8,328 bases of DNA from an uncultured Lentisphaeria bacterium (lineage in GTDB: Bacteria; Verrucomicrobiota; Lentisphaeria; JABSQK01; CAJWLW01), in the NCBI GenBank assembly GCA_913042885.1, contig CAJWLW010000214.1, positions 1 to 8,328 on the forward strand, written 5' to 3'. The notes below the pieces were generated by a model that saw only the letters and a program-made list of their open reading frames with translations, did not search any database and was not told the origin of the DNA. Shown here piece after piece: positions 1 to 6,852 of this stretch (its first letter is position 1; every line of letters starts with the position of its first letter). The position numbers and the translations under genes were made by a program.

Positions 1-57
1 TGGTATTTGCAACGGAATGGGAGCGCGATTGCGGGTGATACCCCAGGAATGGTTCGA

Positions 58-85
58 TTGACGGCTCCTGCAGTGCCGTTATGTT
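58..85 (+). promoter_or_regulatory. Candidate sigma70-like promoter for the small protein-PhyH pair
   Basis: TTGACG at 58-63 matches the -35 consensus at 5 of 6 bases. After a 16-base spacer, TATGTT at 80-85 matches the -10 consensus at 4 of 6. Transcription would begin near 92, giving a leader of about 30 bases before the ATG at 123. This fits the 123 start and argues against the in-frame ATG at 81, which would lie inside the -10 box. The call rests on consensus matching by eye in one place, and the host's sigma-factor preference is unknown. Confidence 0.4.
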
Positions 86-122
86 TGCTTGCAGTGTTGA
101 TTCTTACAAATGGAGCGCCGCA

Positions 123-479
123 ATGGGGCAAGTGAAACAGCAGTTGCAACAGTGCCTGGAAAACTTTCGCGCCGGTACGTTGCGGGAGGAAGACCTCCAA
201 GGTGCACTCGACAGCCTGGAGCGGCCCGGGACGCAGAGCATCCTCTATATCCAGGCACCCACAACGAGCCCGCACGATATCGCCATCGGCATGAGCATCT
301 TCGAGGAAGGCAAAGACCAGGAGGGTGTAGACGAGGACGGCGAGTTTCTCTACCCGTCGTTAAAGGCGGCACTGGACGACGGCTGGCGGATCGTCAAGTT
401 TCCCGGTATGACATCGGGGATGGACGACCAGAGCTCCTACGGCCTCGGCTTTGAATTTGTTCTCGAACGATGGAGGTAA
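123..479 (+). CDS. Small conserved-looking protein of unknown function, coupled to the PhyH gene
   Basis: This 118-residue soluble protein has no signal peptide or membrane segment, and I do not recognise its family. Residues 1-37 are rich in Gln, Glu and Leu and look helical (QQLQQCLENF, then a LREEDLQGALDSL stretch). The middle contains a beta-like ILYIQAP segment. The C-terminal part has an acidic patch (EEGKDQEGVDEDGE), then LKAALDDGWRIVKFPG, and closes on YGLGFEFVLERWR. That ending looks like a folded alpha/beta domain finishing on an exposed strand. The ATG at 123 was chosen because GGAG at 112-115 lies 7 bases upstream, while the in-frame ATG at 81 has no such site and overlaps the candidate -10 box. 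Its stop codon TAA (477-479) lies 3 bases before the next start, so it is almost certainly co-translated with the dioxygenase. A role as partner or accessory subunit is inference only. Confidence 0.8.
   Translation: MGQVKQQLQQCLENFRAGTLREEDLQGALDSLERPGTQSILYIQAPTTSPHDIAIGMSIFEEGKDQEGVDEDGEFLYPSLKAALDDGWRIVKFPGMTSGMDDQSSYGLGFEFVLERWR
472..476 (+). promoter_or_regulatory. Shine-Dalgarno site of the PhyH gene, inside the end of the upstream gene
   Basis: GGAGG at 472-476 lies within the last codons of the small upstream gene, directly before its TAA. It is 6 bases from the GTG at 483 and 9 bases from the ATG at 486. Ribosomes finishing the first gene would stop on top of this site, the usual arrangement for translational coupling. 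The two adjacent starts (GTG-ATG) cannot be separated by spacing alone. Confidence 0.7.
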
Positions 480-482
480 ATT

Positions 483-1385
483 GTGATGAAACCGACAACT
501 GAGGACAACAGCAGTCATGCCGCACCCCCGTTCGTTCGCGGCGACACGGTTCACGACTGTCCGCCGACACTGGATGACCAGGGTGTCATCGACTTTTGCA
601 GGAACGGTTTTCTGATCTTCCCCGGTGTGGTGTCCGACGAGGTCAACAGCAAGGCGGTTGATTATCTCGACAGCGTCGAGAGTGGCTCTGTGACCGAACT
701 TGGCAATGTCGACTGGTTTGTCGATGGCGTCCTGAAGAACCCGCAGGCTGCCGGTGCGGTGCGCGCGTTGCTGGGGCGGGATTTTACGCTGCCCGCAAGG
801 ATAACGAATCACCGTGGGGAGCTGCCCGAATCCAATAAGGGCGGATGGCATCGTGACGGCGGCTCGATCCACACCCATCGGGTCGAATATCTCCAGGTCT
901 TTTATTATCCCGAAGCCTGCACGGACGACATGGGCCCTACCGAAGTCCTGCCCGGCTCGCACTTCTTACGGGCCAAGCACAACATGATGTCCCACTTTGG
1001 AAAAATCGCCGGGACCGTTTCCACGTCCTGTGTCGCCGGCACGATTTTTCTCACCGTTTACAGCATTTGGCATCGGCGCCGCCGTGCCACATCCGGTCCG
1101 ACCGGCAAGAGCAAGTTTCGCAACCTGCTCAAGTACGCCTATTGGCGAACGACCGCGCCACAGCGCGATTGGATCATCGACCCGCCGTTCGACTTTGCCG
1201 GCATCGACTTCAGCCCGATGCGCGACCGTGCATTGTTCGAGCAGAGCCAGGGCGCCATTGCCGCAGGCCAAATGTTTGCCTGGCTCAGTGGCGTCGAAGA
1301 GCAATACGTCAAGCGCGGTGGCTCGTGCTGGCCCCTTGGGCCGGTGGGTATGCCGGCCGGCTTGGAAAAGACCGGTGAGGATTGA
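483..1385 (+). CDS. Phytanoyl-CoA dioxygenase (PhyH) family Fe(II)/2-oxoglutarate oxygenase
   Basis: This 300-residue protein has the expected length for the PhyH family, cytoplasmic non-heme iron oxygenases that hydroxylate small molecules using O2 and 2-oxoglutarate. An N-terminal helix and strand (DDQGVIDFCRNGFLIFPGVV, about residues 31-50) is typical of PhyH proteins. The iron-binding facial triad is visible: H123 and D125 in GGWHRDGGS, and a distal H197 in SIWHRRRR. The 2-oxoglutarate-binding Arg is less certain; R213 is a candidate. MGPTEVLPGSHF (150-161) is the usual loop and strand after the HxD motif. The C-terminal 80 residues (from about YAYWRT, 218-223) form an extension rich in aromatic and charged residues. 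The start is GTG at 483 or ATG at 486. Members of this family act on very different substrates, so the substrate cannot be named, and phytanoyl-CoA itself is unlikely. Its tight coupling to the upstream small gene suggests a shared pathway. Confidence 0.88.
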   Translation: MMKPTTEDNSSHAAPPFVRGDTVHDCPPTLDDQGVIDFCRNGFLIFPGVVSDEVNSKAVDYLDSVESGSVTELGNVDWFVDGVLKNPQAAGAVRALLGRDFTLPARITNHRGELPESNKGGWHRDGGSIHTHRVEYLQVFYYPEACTDDMGPTEVLPGSHFLRAKHNMMSHFGKIAGTVSTSCVAGTIFLTVYSIWHRRRRATSGPTGKSKFRNLLKYAYWRTTAPQRDWIIDPPFDFAGIDFSPMRDRALFEQSQGAIAAGQMFAWLSGVEEQYVKRGGSCWPLGPVGMPAGLEKTGED

Positions 1386-1402
1386 TCGGTGGGCGGATTA
1401 GT

Positions 1403-1428
1403 GGCTTCGGTTGTCCGTGGATAAAGCC
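1403..1428. terminator. Weak hairpin in the convergent gap between PhyH and the DUF6259-like gene
   Basis: GGCTT (1403-1407) pairs with AAGCC (1424-1428), and an inner CGG (1408-1410) can pair with CCG (1415-1417). The 60-base gap lies between the stops of two convergent genes, where a bidirectional terminator would be expected. No T-run follows on either strand, so this is not a convincing intrinsic terminator. Confidence 0.2.
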
Positions 1429-1445
1429 GTGATCTCCAACATCTC

Positions 1446-4400
1446 CTACTCGGCGATCTCGGCGATCACCGCCACGTCCCGCGGCGCAATCTCCACCATG
1501 AGCGATCCGGCTTCCATCGTGACCGGTGTATCATTCCACAAATCGACGAACCGGGTGCCGGGCTTCGCGGCGATATCGAGAAGCTTGCCGCGAGCCGTTC
1601 TGTAGTTGGCGTTGAATACCGTCCAGACGGTTTTCTGTTCGCCTTTGAATCGATTGACAAAGACTCCTGGAATGTGGTTCGGTATGAGGGGGTCCACGTC
1701 CATCGACATGAATTCATCCGCATTCTCATGGAGGATTGTAAACAACTTCCTGAGATCCCGGGTCGCTTCTTTCCCGAAATATCCCTCCGGAGCATAGCAG
1801 CGTCGCAAAAAGTAAGAGTCCCCGTTGAATGCAACGAACTTGAGACGCTCCCAGTTGTTGTCCTTGAGGACGTAGCCGTAGATATTGTTGAAACACTTGA
1901 TATCGGGAAAGGCGAATCGTGTCATGTTCATGGGGACTTGGATGTGGCGCGTGATGTAGCGCAGAATCCCCCCCTGGTAAAAGCTGTTCTGGAACTGAAG
2001 CCGGGTATCTTCGGGGTGTGCCTCGGAGCAGATCACCGCGTCTTCCGGGATCGCCTCCCTGATTCTGCGGGTCACCTCGCGTTCACCGTAGAAGTGCGGT
2101 TCCGGCGACTGGTGCGGATGGTCCGTCCGGTTGCAAATGCTGCTGCCGCCTCCAAGCTGGTCCAGGTAGACGATTTTGGCGTCCATGTCGCCGGCCAGAA
2201 AGGCCCACGATTCCACCATGTAATCCACCCATTCTTTGTACGAGAGGCAGGGTACATACCCCATCATGTCGCCATAGTCGACAGGTCGATACCCGAAACC
2301 CCATTCGTCTCGCTTCGCCCCAAACCGGTGGGCATTCTCGTTGATGAGAATCGGATTCGTGTAGAGGCTGATGGGAATGCCAGCCTCGTTTGCCTGGCGG
2401 ATGACGGACCTGAAATTATCTTTGCCGCCAACCGGGAACAGGGCATCCCCGTCATATTCACCGGAGTACTCTTGCCGGTGAAAGTAATTAGGCTCATTGG
2501 AGGAATAATCAGGATGATGCGTTGGGTTGTCGGGATGCACCCGGGCATGCCACCCGGCGAGATTCACGACATCACAGTAACCGAAGATATCTCGAATCTT
2601 CCGGGCGGTGGGAATCAGACGATCCAATCCCGAATAAACGTACCATGTCCCGGTCACGAATGATTTTTTGTACCAGTCCTGGGCGGGAGGTTTGGGTTTG
2701 TACCAGGTGCCCACCCAGTCCCGGTACAAACGGAAACTCTCACGCCAGTCACCCGGCGAAACCGCGATCATGAAATCGGGAAAGCTCCAGCTTGCGCCGG
2801 GTTGAATCCATTTCTCGAGATATTCCAGCCGGTACCAACCTCCTTCTTCTCCCTTGCCCACGTCATACCAGTGAAATTGCCCTTCCAGATCATTGCTCAA
2901 CAGAGTGAGTACATACCATTGTTTCGGGTTAAAGAACGAGTCCACCTGGTGCGGATGCCCGGCGCCATGGGAGGCGTAAACATTCCCCTCGATATGGTGA
3001 ATCATGGCGCTGCCGCCATCCCTCGGGAAGTAATACCACGTATCGTCGAGCGGACCGAGCTTGATCCCTTCCAGGATCGGGAACCGGACCTTTCCCAGAA
3101 AAGGCCGGCCGTCCTTGTTCTCCAGCGTCAGGCCCATCTTGATTTTTCCGTCTTCGGTCAGGCCTATGGTTACCGCCGCCCCAAGATCCGTTTTCTGGTC
3201 CTGGTACTCGAGATTGACCAGAATGCCATTGTCCACGGATTGCCTGTCCACCACTTTCCACTGGTCCGATCCGATCCAGTTCTCGGTGTGCTTGATCGCG
3301 AATACCGGGGATTGATCCAGCGTGATTTGACCGAATACCGGCGATCCAAGCTGTCGCCATGCCAGGCCGTGTTGAAGGCTGACTTCCGCGGCAATTAGCC
3401 CGTCCGATGCACGGGCACTGTTCTGCTGGACGCTGGACTCGGGTTTGCGGGTGATTGCCGGAAGCTTCTTGTCCACGACCGGATACCACGGCGAGATCTC
3501 ACCCGGGCCGGGCTCAGGCGAGATGGGCTGGCCCGGGTTACAGGTAAGCGCCACCAGGGCGAAGCTGCACTTGTATACCTTGTCGTGGAAGACCAGCCGT
3601 TGGGAGACTTTTCCGGGGCCGGGATGGATCACATAAAGCGAAAGCCCGTTGTCCAGCCCATAACTCCTGCTGGTCAGGTTGAACGGGATGACATGATCGG
3701 AAGTGCCGTCGCCATAGACGATTTCGGCGGTGAAACGCTCACTCTGGTTAATCGGGGCAATCGGCGTCTTGGGCGGTCCGGAGTCGCCGTCGATCAGTGG
3801 TATCTTCGACCAGATCAAAAGAAAGATTTCACGCACCGGGTCGGGAAGGTCGACCTGGAGCGGTCTTTGTTTCTCGATCAGTCGACCCGTTTCAGGAACA
3901 TCATCGACCTTGGGAATCCGGAACGCAATCTCGTTGACCAGGACCAGCGGGTGAGAAAAAATGTCGGCCGATTCGCTGCCCGGTGGAATTGAAAATGGTT
4001 CTTCCTGCAACCTGGGGGGCAGATCCACCGGGAGAAGGTTCGCCTGTCCGGAGGCGTCTTCCCGGTCAAGCGGGGTGAAGCGAAAACCCTTCTCTTCAAC
4101 CCGCCATTTCCCACTGCCAGCCTCGCCAACAATCTCAAGCCCGATCACCGACAGGTGACTGCCGCCGCCGATACTTTTTTGACCAACATTCCTGATCTTG
4201 ATGGCATGCTTTCCCGCCGCAAAGAATCGGTCACACACCGGGAATGTCGCACGATGATTGCCGGGTGCATACGTGTCCACTTCCGTTTGAAGCTCATTGT
4301 CAACGAACACCTTCAGAAAGCTGCCGTTGGTCACTTTCACCAGGTCCAGGGACACCTTGTAAACGGCTCCCGGCTCCGGCACGGTCAGATCGAAGATCAG

Positions 4401-4637
4401 CGCGGCATAAGGTGAATACGTCTGCATGCACGGGATGCCGTTCTGCGGCGACTCATGAAATTTCTCAACATTCCCTGCAAGATTGGCAGGGATCGATTGC
4501 GTTGTCTGACCGTACGCATCACCCATCGATGCGGCCAAGGCCAAGGCCAAGGCGAACCGGGACAGCCAACCGCAATAGTTCGGCGGCTGTCCGGCAACCG
4601 TTTGTCTGATTTTCCGTCGTAAGTTCTTCAAGCTCAT
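1446..4637 (-). CDS. Large secreted multidomain glycosidase, DUF6259-like
   Basis: This 1063-residue protein probably cleaves glycosidic bonds outside the cytoplasm. Residues 1-43 look like a Sec signal peptide: a long basic n-region with R7, R8, K9, R11 and R27, a Leu/Ala core at 28-37, and a plausible cleavage site after AYG at 43. Residues about 45-155 look like a beta-sandwich carbohydrate-binding module. About 160-370 looks like a second beta-rich domain, and about 400-650 like the beta-supersandwich common in front of such barrels. From about 660 (SFVTGTWYVYSGLDR) a TIM-barrel domain runs to about 970, followed by a C-terminal sandwich. Candidate catalytic acids at barrel strand ends are D826 in KIVYLDQLGGG and E872 in VICSEAHPED, assigned by motif resemblance to DUF6259 and GH101/GH36-like enzymes. 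The ATG at 4637 has GGAG (complement of 4644-4647) 6 bases upstream. Substrate and linkage are unknown. The gene is divergent from the GH32-like gene and convergent with PhyH. Confidence 0.85.
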   Translation of the reverse strand: MSLKNLRRKIRQTVAGQPPNYCGWLSRFALALALAASMGDAYGQTTQSIPANLAGNVEKFHESPQNGIPCMQTYSPYAALIFDLTVPEPGAVYKVSLDLVKVTNGSFLKVFVDNELQTEVDTYAPGNHRATFPVCDRFFAAGKHAIKIRNVGQKSIGGGSHLSVIGLEIVGEAGSGKWRVEEKGFRFTPLDREDASGQANLLPVDLPPRLQEEPFSIPPGSESADIFSHPLVLVNEIAFRIPKVDDVPETGRLIEKQRPLQVDLPDPVREIFLLIWSKIPLIDGDSGPPKTPIAPINQSERFTAEIVYGDGTSDHVIPFNLTSRSYGLDNGLSLYVIHPGPGKVSQRLVFHDKVYKCSFALVALTCNPGQPISPEPGPGEISPWYPVVDKKLPAITRKPESSVQQNSARASDGLIAAEVSLQHGLAWRQLGSPVFGQITLDQSPVFAIKHTENWIGSDQWKVVDRQSVDNGILVNLEYQDQKTDLGAAVTIGLTEDGKIKMGLTLENKDGRPFLGKVRFPILEGIKLGPLDDTWYYFPRDGGSAMIHHIEGNVYASHGAGHPHQVDSFFNPKQWYVLTLLSNDLEGQFHWYDVGKGEEGGWYRLEYLEKWIQPGASWSFPDFMIAVSPGDWRESFRLYRDWVGTWYKPKPPAQDWYKKSFVTGTWYVYSGLDRLIPTARKIRDIFGYCDVVNLAGWHARVHPDNPTHHPDYSSNEPNYFHRQEYSGEYDGDALFPVGGKDNFRSVIRQANEAGIPISLYTNPILINENAHRFGAKRDEWGFGYRPVDYGDMMGYVPCLSYKEWVDYMVESWAFLAGDMDAKIVYLDQLGGGSSICNRTDHPHQSPEPHFYGEREVTRRIREAIPEDAVICSEAHPEDTRLQFQNSFYQGGILRYITRHIQVPMNMTRFAFPDIKCFNNIYGYVLKDNNWERLKFVAFNGDSYFLRRCYAPEGYFGKEATRDLRKLFTILHENADEFMSMDVDPLIPNHIPGVFVNRFKGEQKTVWTVFNANYRTARGKLLDIAAKPGTRFVDLWNDTPVTMEAGSLMVEIAPRDVAVIAEIAE
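4533..4556 (-). repeat. Hexamer tandem repeat within the signal-peptide coding sequence
   Basis: On the plus strand, GGCCAA is repeated exactly three times (4533-4550), followed by GGCGAA (4551-4556). On the coding minus strand this reads as alternating Leu and Ala codons (residues 28-35) and makes up most of the hydrophobic core of the signal peptide. Loss or gain of one unit would keep the frame and shorten or lengthen that core by two residues. Confidence 0.85.
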
Positions 4638-4747
4638 GTTTGGCTCCGTAAATGCATCAGCAATTGTCCGTCATACAGCTACTGTCCTGTCTTAACGTGA
4701 TTGTGCCGGGGCAGGTTGTGGATCAAGTTCGGACGCACGGGTGTATA

Positions 4748-4785
4748 GGTTCACATAAGAAGATTGAACAGATTTGTGATGAACC
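4748..4785. repeat. GGTTCA/TGAACC inverted repeat with a third half-site, operator-like
   Basis: GGTTCA (4748-4753) and TGAACC (4780-4785) are exact reverse complements 26 bases apart. A further TGAAC lies between them at 4765-4769. The two outer arms and the internal copy give three half-sites with repeat starts about 15-17 bases apart. They sit about 110-150 bases upstream of the DUF6259-like start, a plausible place for a regulator to bind. No known operator was recognised, and such short matches can arise by chance. Confidence 0.25.
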
Positions 4786-4997
4786 GCGCGCCCGTCGATG
4801 AAATCCTCAGGCTGCGCCATTCCCTGTCGCTCGCCACTGCCCCTTCATCGCAGATCTGCGGGGTGTTCGAAGTGGGTGTGCAGCGGCTCAGAGTATATCG
4901 CCGACCGAGGGTGAGTCAAGGCATGGTCGCCGGCCTCGTCCACACGGACGAGCAGTTGAGCCGATGGCAGCCGCATAGTGACCACCTGCGGCGTGTT

Positions 4998-5034
4998 CCC
5001 CGGGAGAGGACCGGTGCCCCGGCTTTCTCCGGGG
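4998..5034. repeat. GC-rich hairpin upstream of the GH32-like gene
   Basis: CCCCGGGAGA (4998-5007) pairs with TCTCCGGGG (5026-5034) over nine base pairs, with one bulged G at 5004. The 18-base loop also contains CCGG twice. No T-run follows, so it is not an intrinsic terminator. It could form in a leader RNA if transcription of the GH32-like gene begins upstream of it. Confidence 0.4.
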
Positions 5035-5151
5035 CCCACGGCGCCTGACAACGACGAAATTTCCGATAATGCCTCGCATCTTCAGGTGCTCTCAGCTATC
5101 TTCCCTCCCCGTTGCCGGAAACCAACGCCCCATCAAATGGTCGTGAGCGTT

Positions 5152-5168
5152 TTGTGTCGGTTCCACAA
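5152..5168. repeat. Short inverted repeat just before the GH32-like start
   Basis: TTGTG (5152-5156) and CACAA (5164-5168) flank TCGGTTC. An overlapping pair TGTCG (5155-5159) and CGACA (5169-5173) offers an alternative fold. The element ends next to the ribosome-binding sequence at 5173-5178, so it could be a small operator or a structure affecting initiation. It is short and could be chance. Confidence 0.25.
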
Positions 5169-5185
5169 CGACAAGGGATCGGATC

Positions 5186-6742
5186 ATGGTTGACCGAAAA
5201 TGCACTGCTGCCGATCGTGACTGCCCCGGCTACCACCTGGTGCCGACATCGGGGTGGATGGGTGATCCGAACGGCATCATTTTCCACGACGGCCGATACC
5301 ACGTTTTCTACCAGCACAATCCGAACGACATGTGGCTGGGCAATCCCGCCTGGGACAGGATGGACAACGTGCCGTGGGGACCGGCGGCGAATCCGAACGT
5401 GCCGAAGGGGCTTTGGGGCCTGCACTGCGGCGACGTCTGCTGGGGCCATGCCGTCAGCGAGGACCTGGTTAACTGGCAGCATTGGCCGATCGCGATCAGC
5501 GCGACCCCCGGCGGCTACGATGCGGGGGGCTGCTTCAGCGGCTGCACGGTAATCAACGACGGCGTGCCGACGATCGTGTATACCTCGACGACCAGGACGC
5601 CTGCGGCCGGGATTCGCACCCTGCGAGCGCAGAGCATTGCCACGAGCGACGATGGAATGGTGACCTGGCAGAAGCACCCGTCCAACCCCGTGCTGGCGGA
5701 TGTTCCCGACCTCTCCGGCGCCATTCATGCCTGGCACGACCCGCACGTGTGGCAGGAAGAGGATGGATGGTACATGGCGCTGGGCTGTGGCTGCCCCAAC
5801 GTTGCCGGCGTCATTCTCCTGTACCACTCGGCGGACCTGTTGAACTGGCAGTACATGCATCCGCTGTATGTCAGCGGCGCCATCGAGAAGTCGGGCGACC
5901 GCTGGCTGGTGCCCGACTTTTTCAAACTGGGCGACAAGCACGTGCTGCTGTTCTGCACCGGCACGCCGGACGCTGCATGCTTCACCGGCTACGCCGTCGG
6001 CGATTACGTTGACCACTGTTTTATACCGGAGGTCGAGGGCGTGCTCGGCCCCGGCAGCGCGCCGTCTGCCATGGCGGCGCGGACTTTGCTCGACGACCAG
6101 GGCCGGCGGATTGTATTCTGCCAGCTCGGCGACGAGCGCGGTGATGTCAATCAGCGCCAGGCGCCTCGAACCGGGGTGCTGTCACTGCCCTGGGAGTTGT
6201 CGCTGCTCGATGACCTCACGCTGGGCGTCCAGCCGGTTGATGAAGTCTGCTCGAAACACCAGCCGGACTGGCAGTTCGAGAACGTGACACTTGCACCCGG
6301 CAAGACGTGGCGAGCGGATTCAGTCGCCGGCGACATGCTCGAGCTCGTCGCCGAGATCAACGTCGGCCAGGCCGACGAAGTCGCACTCGGGGTGCGATGC
6401 TCCAATGACGGCAGGGAGCAGACGCTGATCGTCTACAACCGGCTGGAGCAGAAGCTCTCAGTAGACCCCAGCCACTCCAGCACTGATGAAGGCAGCTGCG
6501 AGGAAAGCTGCGGTTCCGTTTTGAAACTTGCCGGGAATGAGCCGTTGCGATTACACGTGTTCGTCGATCGTTCAACAGTGGAAGGCTTCGCCAACGGCCG
6601 TGCCTGTGTGTTCCATCGCATCCGGCCGCTGCTGGAAGACAGCGTCAACGTCGAGCTTGTGGCCAGGGGCGGCGAGGCGGAAGTGACGACCCTGAACGCA
6701 TGGCGAAAAGAGGCGGTCAAGATTACCGGCCTGGATAATTGA
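5186..6742 (+). CDS. GH32-like (fructosidase-fold) protein lacking the usual acid/base Glu
   Basis: This 518-residue protein has the five-bladed propeller plus C-terminal sandwich layout of GH32, a family that hydrolyses fructose-containing sugars such as sucrose, levan and inulin. The nucleophile motif is intact: WMGDPNG at 24-30 with D27, followed by the family-typical YHVFYQHNP. Also typical are WGHAVSEDLVNW (86-97), GGCFSGC (114-120) and, in the C-terminal sandwich, LHVFVDRSTVEGFANG (456-471). Two catalytic motifs differ. The RDP motif reads HDP (H184-D185-P186), keeping the stabilising Asp. The WECPDFF motif, which carries the acid/base Glu, reads WLVPDFF (240-246), with Leu in place of Glu. 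There is no signal peptide and there are 17 Cys, so it is probably cytoplasmic. AAGGGA at 5173-5178 lies 7 bases before the ATG, and no earlier in-frame start exists after the stop at 5144. It may be a sugar-binding, inactive or differently catalysing member. Confidence 0.88.
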   Translation: MVDRKCTAADRDCPGYHLVPTSGWMGDPNGIIFHDGRYHVFYQHNPNDMWLGNPAWDRMDNVPWGPAANPNVPKGLWGLHCGDVCWGHAVSEDLVNWQHWPIAISATPGGYDAGGCFSGCTVINDGVPTIVYTSTTRTPAAGIRTLRAQSIATSDDGMVTWQKHPSNPVLADVPDLSGAIHAWHDPHVWQEEDGWYMALGCGCPNVAGVILLYHSADLLNWQYMHPLYVSGAIEKSGDRWLVPDFFKLGDKHVLLFCTGTPDAACFTGYAVGDYVDHCFIPEVEGVLGPGSAPSAMAARTLLDDQGRRIVFCQLGDERGDVNQRQAPRTGVLSLPWELSLLDDLTLGVQPVDEVCSKHQPDWQFENVTLAPGKTWRADSVAGDMLELVAEINVGQADEVALGVRCSNDGREQTLIVYNRLEQKLSVDPSHSSTDEGSCEESCGSVLKLAGNEPLRLHVFVDRSTVEGFANGRACVFHRIRPLLEDSVNVELVARGGEAEVTTLNAWRKEAVKITGLDN

Positions 6743-6755
6743 GTGAAACGATCAT

Positions 6756-6770
6756 TGCCTTGTGAAGGCA
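6756..6770. repeat. Perfect hairpin in the convergent gap after the GH32-like gene
   Basis: TGCCTT (6756-6761) and AAGGCA (6765-6770) pair perfectly around a GTG loop, 14 bases past the GH32-like stop. It is followed by a direct repeat of GGCATGC (6768-6774 and 6775-6781). There is no T-run, so termination here would not be the classical intrinsic type. A second hairpin (CACTG/CAGTG, 6882-6897, followed by TCTTTCTG) lies downstream inside the convergent gene. Confidence 0.35.
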
Positions 6771-6852
6771 TGCGGCATGCGGATTGATGCACTCGATCGA
6801 CGCCTTTCTCTTTGGCTCCGTGCCGCCGGGGTTGCCTCGCTGTACTCACCGG

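Larger units (their letters stand above)
4638..5185. other. Divergent intergenic region without a confident gene
   Basis: This 548-base stretch separates the starts of the DUF6259-like gene (-) and the GH32-like gene (+), so it should hold both promoters. I see no strong pair of promoter boxes. GATAAT at 5065-5070 could be a -10 box for the GH32-like gene, but no good -35 lies 17 bases upstream. It holds an inverted repeat cluster at 4748-4785, a GC-rich hairpin at 4998-5034, and a small palindrome at 5152-5168. Open frames occur on both strands but none has a good ribosome site. The best is a minus frame at 4845-5051 with GC-rich third positions, starting only with TTG, or with ATG at 4976. 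Confidence 0.6.

Noticed and set aside
360..962. A 200-codon minus-strand open frame
   Set aside because: It spans the end of the small gene and the HxD region of the PhyH gene on the other strand. It has no motif or ribosome site of its own.
1674..2663. A 329-codon plus-strand open frame
   Set aside because: It lies fully antisense to the DUF6259-like gene, whose signal peptide, ribosome site and domain order are clear. Its translation has no recognisable motif, so it is a shadow of biased codon use.
4505..4637. Possible Tat signal in the DUF6259-like protein (R7-R8)
   Set aside because: The twin Arg is followed by K-I and a long polar stretch before the hydrophobic core, which does not fit the Tat consensus. 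A Sec signal with a long n-region fits better.
4764..5048. A 94-codon plus-strand open frame in the divergent gap
   Set aside because: It has no ribosome site and an Arg/Ser/Pro-rich translation without similarity to anything I recognise. It starts inside an inverted repeat.
5096..6016. A 306-codon minus-strand open frame
   Set aside because: It is antisense to the GH32-like gene, which has clear family motifs. The Val/Arg/Ala-rich translation is typical of a GC-rich shadow frame.
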